The translations under genes and the position numbers were made by a program. 38,392 nucleotides of DNA, taken from positions 1 through 38,392 of the forward strand of contig SDNN01000007.1 of the NCBI GenBank assembly GCA_004524425.1. The letters are read 5' to 3'. Origin of the DNA: Promethearchaeota archaeon (GTDB lineage: Archaea > Asgardarchaeota > Lokiarchaeia > Sigynarchaeales > SOKP01). Below the pieces are notes generated by a model that saw only the letters and a list, made by a program, of their open reading frames with translations, did no database searches and was not told the origin of the DNA. Positions within the stretch are counted from its first letter, which is position 1; each line of letters starts with the position of its first letter. Shown piece after piece: positions 34,033 to 38,392 of this stretch.

Positions 34033-34722
34033 ATGGTTCGGTGGACAGCAGATCATAATGTTTATATTAAAATTCTCTATTGGGGAATGGGAGGGTCTGG
34101 AAAAACAACAATTGTTGACACGCTCTATAGATTAACTAAGGAACAAAAGAAAGAAATTGAGCCAACAGGTAATTTAACAAAAATAGCTATGGCAAGTGGT
34201 TCAACGCTCTATTTTGATCGAGGAATCTTTCAATCGACTAAGCAAAGAAAAGTTTATTATCACGTGTATACTGTTGCTGGACAAAGTAGATTTTCTCCTC
34301 TAAGAAAAAAGATCTTCAAAGGTACTGATGGTGTAATTTTCGTTGTTGATTCACAAACTCATTTTTTTGAGGATAATATTGAATCATTAAAAGAGTTAAA
34401 AAATATCACAAGAGGACAGCTCATTGCAGAAATACCCCTTATAGTAATGGCAAATAAACAAGATCTTAATGATGTTATTGATTCTGAAGATATAAAACAA
34501 GTTTTAAAGGATGAAAAATTATGGTATGAACCAGATCACGGTCTTTATGTTTGGAATCCTATAATTTATAAAACATGTGCATTATATGAAAAAAATAAGG
34601 GTATATATCGTAGTTTCTCTGAATGTGCAAGGCGAACTGGGTTATATCAGATTTATGGAAACGGAAAAGCCCCAGTTGGTGATAATGTCCTAAAACTTTC
34701 AAAAGAAATACCAGATTTTTAA
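34033..34722 (+). CDS. MglA/Arf-like small GTPase
   Basis: The 229-residue protein is a G domain: G1 GMGGSGKT (18-25), G3 TVAGQSRF (80-87) in the MglA/Arf/SRPRB style in which TxxGQ replaces DxxGQ, and G4 NKQD (140-143). The C-terminal 60 residues (NKGIYRSFSECARRTGLYQI) go beyond a minimal G domain and are not recognised. AAGGT just upstream of ATG 34033 serves as the Shine-Dalgarno, and a TATA-like sequence at 33892-33911 implies a leader of about 100 nt. A related GTPase gene lies on the other strand 0.5 kb further on, next to Roadblock genes. Confidence 0.88.
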   Translation: MVRWTADHNVYIKILYWGMGGSGKTTIVDTLYRLTKEQKKEIEPTGNLTKIAMASGSTLYFDRGIFQSTKQRKVYYHVYTVAGQSRFSPLRKKIFKGTDGVIFVVDSQTHFFEDNIESLKELKNITRGQLIAEIPLIVMANKQDLNDVIDSEDIKQVLKDEKLWYEPDHGLYVWNPIIYKTCALYEKNKGIYRSFSECARRTGLYQIYGNGKAPVGDNVLKLSKEIPDF

Positions 34723-34807
34723 GAAATACAAATTATTATTGAAATAAATTATGTTGAATGATTTCTTACTATCTTTTAAATTAATCATTTATTCTAGATC
34801 GAAGGGG

Positions 34808-34921
34808 TTATAAATATCCGATGAAAGAAACTAGACAAGTTTGACCTACGATTAGTAGGAATGAAAGATTATAGTTACTTTGAGGAGTATAAAAACCTCA
34901 CGATATTATTATTTTGATATC
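34808..34921 (+). ncRNA. Candidate small RNA or structured leader
   Basis: A BRE/TATA (GAAGGGG then TTATAAATAT, 34808-34817) is followed by three consecutive hairpins: CCTACGATTAGTAGG (34845-34859), TGAGG/CCTCA (34881-34900) and GATAT/ATATC (34902-34921). The expected start is near 34838. It could be a free RNA of about 85 nt or the leader of the small wHTH gene at 34996. No box C/D or H/ACA motif is evident. Confidence 0.3.
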
Positions 34922-34995
34922 ATTAACACAATTAATAAAAACAGGTATTCATTTTTTACAATAGAAATGAATTATGACTGCTTTAAGTGATTTAC

Positions 34996-35175
34996 ATGGG
35001 TCTATATGAAAATATAAAAGAAAAATTACCAGAACAATTTTCCATATTTCAATTGATGAGTCTCTTAGGAATTGATGCTGCTGAAGTGCGAACAGCAAGA
35101 AATTTATTAAAACAATTTTACCTAGAAGGTTATATAAGAAGGATTTCAAAAAACATGTACCAGAAGATCCAATAA
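34996..35175 (+). CDS. Small winged-helix protein, 59 aa
   Basis: The product MGLYENIKEKLPEQFSIFQL with AAEVRTARNLLKQFYLEGYI and RRISKNMYQK is a minimal winged helix: helix, turn, recognition helix, two short strands. A GTG at 34987 in the same frame is an alternative start. It faces the end of the MglA-like GTPase gene convergently (16 nt apart). Possible role as a small DNA-binding regulator or protein-protein adaptor. Confidence 0.6.
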   Translation: MGLYENIKEKLPEQFSIFQLMSLLGIDAAEVRTARNLLKQFYLEGYIRRISKNMYQKIQ

Positions 35176-35191
35176 TAACCTTTTATATTAA

Positions 35192-35803
35192 CTATTTAGA
35201 AAAATGGGATGTATTAACAGATTCTAAGTTTATTGCTAATTGAGGAAATATAAAGCCAACTAGTTTTTTAAATGAATCAAGAATTCCTAATCCTTTAGTA
35301 GCAGTTGTTTTGTGCATCTTTATTGAATCAAGTTCATTTAAATTAAACAAGGTCATTAGTTCCTCCTTTTCTATTGTATTTCCCTTTTTAAGATCACATT
35401 TATTTAATGCAATGACTATTGGCATGTCATAGAATTCAAGACCAAATAGCATTTTTAATTCATTCCAAGATCTTAAATTGTCTTCTAATAATTCTTTTTG
35501 GGAATCAGCAACAAATATTATCCCATCAACACCATTTAATGTAGCTGGTCGTGTCCCCGCATAAAAATCCTGGCCAGTGGCCGAGTACATTAGGAATTTC
35601 AGCCCCCAGTTAGATCCCTGAAATTTTAAAACTCCAAAATCGAAGAATAAAGTTCTTCCAACAGAACTCTCGATTGAACTTAAGTTTTCTTGTTTTCCAA
35701 AAACCGAAAAAAGATATTTTAAGGAAGTTGTTTTGCCTGACATGGCGGGCCCATAGTATACGATTTTTACTTGTATGGTTCTATTTTCAAAGTCATAAAT
35801 CAT
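35192..35803 (-). CDS. MglA-like small GTPase of the Roadblock operon
   Basis: The 203-residue G domain has G1 GPAMSGKT (18-25), a switch region with TLFFDFGVLKFQGSNWGLKF, G3 SATGQDFY (74-81) with TGQ in place of DxxGQ, and G4 NKCD (134-137). YYGPAMSGKTTSLKYLF is the MglA-type opening. MglA GTPases are regulated by Roadblock proteins (MglB) acting as GAP or scaffold; here a double Roadblock gene lies two genes upstream in the same operon. The gap to the preceding gene is only 4 nt, so expression is coupled. Confidence 0.9.
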   Translation of the reverse strand: MIYDFENRTIQVKIVYYGPAMSGKTTSLKYLFSVFGKQENLSSIESSVGRTLFFDFGVLKFQGSNWGLKFLMYSATGQDFYAGTRPATLNGVDGIIFVADSQKELLEDNLRSWNELKMLFGLEFYDMPIVIALNKCDLKKGNTIEKEELMTLFNLNELDSIKMHKTTATKGLGILDSFKKLVGFIFPQLAINLESVNTSHFSK

Positions 35804-35807
35804 TTTT

Positions 35808-36704
35808 TTAACCCCATAATGAATGAATTTTATCCATTAACAAATTTTTATTATCGTTTGCGATTAAATTTGAATAATTTACACCCCATTCTTGATTAAT
35901 AAAAGAAATTATCCGGTTGATTGAAGCTTCTTCATAGTCTATAGTTTCTAATATGGTATTGCTGCCGATACTAACTTCTACATTTAAATTAAAAAGTAAG
36001 TTTAATCGAGATAATATGAAAAAAGCTCGTTTAGAGCCCGAGTAAAATATTTGTATCTCCTTTTTTAAAATATTTTTCTTCAATTCATTTTTTTCCATTT
36101 GAAAATCCAAAAGAGTGTGGATTAAATCATCATCGATTTTTTTTAGTTTTATATTATCTGATAAAATTCTTTTCATCCTAATAATTGAATTCTCTGTATC
36201 TTTCGAAATTTTTTGCAAAATATTCTGTTCTAGTGAAAGATCAAGTTCTTTTAGATTAAAATCTTCTAAATTTAGAGAAATATTATTATCTTCCAAATAT
36301 AGAGAGAAAAATAAATCTGTTTTTTTCTTTATTAAGTTTTTGATATGGTTTAGGTCTTCTTTCTTTTCAGGAATAACTATACCGATCACCCAAGATTTAA
36401 ATATCTCAAATTTTTCGAGAGCAGTTAAAGCCACTTCACTAGGGCATCTTATTTGAATCCTCTGAGAGGTATAATCAATATCCTCATTTTGAATTAAATC
36501 ATTGTATTCATCTTCTGAAATAAAATCTGTATTATATACAAATTCCTTTCTAAAATGTATTAATTCAGTTAATTCAATCAAGACTTCATTAATTTCACTT
36601 ATATTCTCACCAAAGACAAAAATGGGTATTCTTTCTAATAAACCATGAAGAATTGACGCTGATTCTTTTTTTTTTAATCTATCCAATATCTTGAAAAAAT
36701 TCAT
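35808..36704 (-). CDS. Unknown protein encoded between Roadblock and GTPase genes
   Basis: I do not recognise this 298-residue protein. Residues 25-125 look alpha/beta (RIPIFVFGENISEINEVLIE, then SWVIGIVIPEKKEDLNHIKN), with a G-E-N turn after a hydrophobic strand where a P-loop would stand but without GKT/S. The middle (150-215) is helical, and the C-terminal ~80 residues (IQIFYSGSKRAFFILSRLNL, then VSIGSNTILETIDYEE) look like another small alpha/beta domain, perhaps Roadblock- or longin-like. It starts 16 nt after the Roadblock stop and ends 4 nt before the GTPase start, so it is very likely part of the same complex, as adaptor, GAP or GEF. Confidence 0.7.
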   Translation of the reverse strand: MNFFKILDRLKKKESASILHGLLERIPIFVFGENISEINEVLIELTELIHFRKEFVYNTDFISEDEYNDLIQNEDIDYTSQRIQIRCPSEVALTALEKFEIFKSWVIGIVIPEKKEDLNHIKNLIKKKTDLFFSLYLEDNNISLNLEDFNLKELDLSLEQNILQKISKDTENSIIRMKRILSDNIKLKKIDDDLIHTLLDFQMEKNELKKNILKKEIQIFYSGSKRAFFILSRLNLLFNLNVEVSIGSNTILETIDYEEASINRIISFINQEWGVNYSNLIANDNKNLLMDKIHSLWG

Positions 36705-36720
36705 AAGATCACCTCAAAGA

Positions 36721-37731
36721 TTATTTGATGACTAAATCTCCTAGCAAGCTTTTTATATCAAATAATCTTGGTTCTTGGATTTCAGCGGCCATCTTTATGA
36801 GAGCGCTAATTTTTTTTGAAAATTGAGGAAGAATTAACCTCAATAATCCCAATTTTTGTTTGTTCTTTCCTATTTCTGTGCAGAATATCGATCTTCCCAC
36901 GCCATTAATGAACTGAAACTTGTGATTACAATCGATAAGAATGTTGTCCGTGTTCATTTTTTTTAATAACCAAGAACATCTATTTGCCGTTTGAAAAACG
37001 GAATAACTCATCGCAGATATGTTATCTAAATTTTCTTTAGGTTGTTCGGAATTTTTTAAGACTTGTGATGCGATGAATCCCCCCTCTATACTTATAAAAG
37101 CGTATTTTAAATCGGGTATCGTCAAGGAAAAATCTTTAAGTACTTTTTTCAATTTATATGAAATAGTTTCCGAGAAACTTATGGAAAATGGCGAGATTTT
37201 TAAATTCAAATTATCATTTTCTTTTACATCAAATCCATTCAAAATATGTTGGATTTTTCGATCATTAAATCGAATTAAAGGAGGCTTGAACGTCTCACCG
37301 GAGGTTATCAATGATGTCTTGATTTTTTTTAAGCATTCACTTGTTTGTAAAAAAATCCCGCCCAAATTAACATTCGGTAGAGCGGTAATTGCGATAAAAT
37401 ATTCGTGGTTATCATTCAAAATTCCTTGTTGTTCTAGAAGTTTGTTTAAAGAATTGTGTAATGGATTATTTAGAGGTGCAATAAGAATCTTAGCTTTTTT
37501 TCCTTCAATCAAGATATATTTTAAATCAGTTGGATGAAGATGCACTCCAACATTAAAAATAGCACTGGCAGCGGAGCATACATTAAAAATCTCATCTTTA
37601 GAAAACCACACGCCAGTAGATTGAATTGGATTTCCATCACGTTGGGTTAAAACCGCATTTTCTACTCCTTTTAATTGCTTTATTTGATCCAGATGTATTT
37701 TTATCTTCTCATGTAAATGCATGTTTATCAT
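36721..37731 (-). CDS. Double Roadblock/LC7-domain protein
   Basis: The 336-residue protein has two Roadblock/LC7 domains: residues ~10-135 (LDQIKQLKGVENAVLTQRDG, then LKYILIEGKKAKILIAPLNN) and ~190-325 (DFSLTIPDLKYAFISIEGGF, then NILIDCNHKFQFINGVGRSI). A linker of about 40 residues joins them. Roadblock proteins bind Ras-like GTPases (MglB, Ragulator LAMTOR, dynein light chain LC7); Asgard genomes have many, but most are single-domain. A tandem version could form the equivalent of a heterodimer within one chain. It is first in the operon with the unknown protein and the MglA-like GTPase. Confidence 0.85.
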   Translation of the reverse strand: MINMHLHEKIKIHLDQIKQLKGVENAVLTQRDGNPIQSTGVWFSKDEIFNVCSAASAIFNVGVHLHPTDLKYILIEGKKAKILIAPLNNPLHNSLNKLLEQQGILNDNHEYFIAITALPNVNLGGIFLQTSECLKKIKTSLITSGETFKPPLIRFNDRKIQHILNGFDVKENDNLNLKISPFSISFSETISYKLKKVLKDFSLTIPDLKYAFISIEGGFIASQVLKNSEQPKENLDNISAMSYSVFQTANRCSWLLKKMNTDNILIDCNHKFQFINGVGRSIFCTEIGKNKQKLGLLRLILPQFSKKISALIKMAAEIQEPRLFDIKSLLGDLVIK

Positions 37732-37830
37732 AATTTCAAAAGTAATAATGATTGCCTTTGATTTATGAAATAAATTTTTAAACTACGAAAATTTACAGGA
37801 TTAATCTGATTATTTAAAAAAATACAAAAA

Positions 37831-37838
37831 TTTATAAT
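37831..37838 (+). promoter_or_regulatory. rRNA promoter TATA box
   Basis: TTTATAAT preceded by ACAAAAA lies about 230 nt upstream of 16S. Transcription would begin near 37860, so the structured element at 37868 lies at the very 5' end of the pre-rRNA. Confidence 0.5.
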
Positions 37839-37867
37839 GTAGAAAGAATATAATATATCACAGTAAT

Positions 37868-37937
37868 TCGCATCTTACCGGCGTAAGCTCTGATTACGGA
37901 AAAGCCCGTTATATGAAGAGTGTTATCGTTGATGCGA
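37868..37937 (+). ncRNA. Structured element in the pre-rRNA leader
   Basis: TCGCATC (37868-37874) pairs with GATGCGA (37931-37937), enclosing a hairpin TTAC-CGGC-GTAA (37875-37886) and a second arm CTCT/AGAG with inner ACGG/CCGT. This forms a compact 70-nt three-way junction. It does not match tRNA or a riboswitch I know. Confidence 0.4.
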
Positions 37938-37950
37938 TATAAAAAATGTA

Positions 37951-37972
37951 GTTATAATTTTATAATTATAAC
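37951..37972 (+). other. Leader hairpin
   Basis: GTTATAATT and AATTATAAC are exact complements around TTAT, giving a 9-bp A+T-rich hairpin between the junction element and the 16S processing stem. Confidence 0.4.
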
Positions 37973-37996
37973 CAAAGAAAGGTAAATTAAGACTCC

Positions 37997-38040
37997 CAAG
38001 AAATTCGAACTTAGAAAATTCGCTAAGTTATTATTTCTTG
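37997..38040 (+). other. Hairpin just upstream of 16S
   Basis: CAAGAAAT (37997-38004) pairs with ATTTCTTG (38033-38040), and within it AACTTAG (38008-38014) pairs with CTAAGTT (38023-38029). It ends 25 nt before 16S. The usual 16S processing stem needs a partner beyond 16S, outside the window, so the role of this local hairpin is open. Confidence 0.45.
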
Positions 38041-38064
38041 CGACTAAGATTCCAATATAATTTT

Positions 38065-38392
<328 letters not shown>

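Noticed and set aside
36115..36456. 113-aa plus-strand frame
   Set aside because: Opposite the middle gene of the Roadblock operon; serine/phenylalanine-rich composition typical of antisense frames in A+T-rich DNA.
37019..37537. 172-aa plus-strand frame
   Set aside because: Entirely opposite the Roadblock gene, whose two domains are clear; no features of its own.

Overview
The window is very A+T-rich archaeal DNA, most likely from an Asgard (Promethearchaeota) genome. The core is clearly archaeal: TFB, Orc1/Cdc6-like ATPase, RPA with a zinc finger, class I lysyl-tRNA synthetase, ABCE1, Sec11-type signal peptidase, uL3/uL4/uL23, eS17, BHB-type tRNA introns, and a 16S gene beginning with the universal archaeal 5' end. 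It also carries eukaryote-like families that are frequent in Asgard archaea: a Rab/Ras-like GTPase, two MglA-like GTPases, a double Roadblock/LC7 protein, a RING-type zinc finger, a V4R (TRAPP/Bet3-related) protein and an autoantigen-p27-type zinc ribbon. Several genes start with TTG or GTG.

Layout. 1-1.65 kb: the N-terminal part of MfnB (methanofuran biosynthesis), a RING protein and a HisA-like TIM barrel. 1.8-4.6 kb: RPA and a PfkB sugar kinase. 4.9-6.1 kb: an unknown protein and a small GTPase. 6.2-6.4 kb: a tRNA-Asn(GUU) gene interrupted by three apparent introns. 6.8-10.5 kb: TFB, a gamma-carbonic-anhydrase-like hexapeptide protein without zinc ligands, a degenerate NIF3 protein, a HIT protein, a Flp-type pilin and an RHH regulator. 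10.7-12.3 kb: a small wHTH protein, an A+T-rich gap bounded by an inverted pair of ORB-like elements (possible replication origin), and class II fructose-bisphosphate aldolase. 12.4-19.4 kb: ABCE1, LysRS, a zinc-ribbon protein, a GHMP kinase, signal peptidase and an unknown protein. 19.4-21.5 kb: uL3-uL4-uL23, detached from the rest of the S10 operon. 21.7-26.2 kb: a Tad/type II secretion-like set (ATPase, membrane-anchored protein, double T2SF membrane protein). 26.4-30.1 kb: a V4R protein, two small unknowns, and an apparent operon of Orc1/Cdc6-like ATPase, wHTH, prepilin peptidase and a helical protein. 30.3-33.3 kb: a surface protein, eS17, a p27-type zinc ribbon, tRNA-Glu(CUC) with a D-arm intron and a divergent second TFB. 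34-37.7 kb: GTPase and Roadblock genes, including an apparent operon Roadblock-unknown-GTPase. 37.7 kb to the end: rRNA promoter, structured leader, processing stem and the first 327 nt of 16S rRNA.

How parts may work together. The Flp-like pilin (9.9 kb), secretion ATPase and T2SF protein (21.7-25.9 kb) and prepilin peptidase (27.9 kb) together supply the main parts of a Tad-like pilus, spread over 19 kb. The Roadblock-unknown-GTPase operon looks like a self-contained GTPase switch (MglA/MglB-like or Rag/Ragulator-like) with an unrecognised third component. All assignments come from reading motifs by eye; no searches or folding programs were run.
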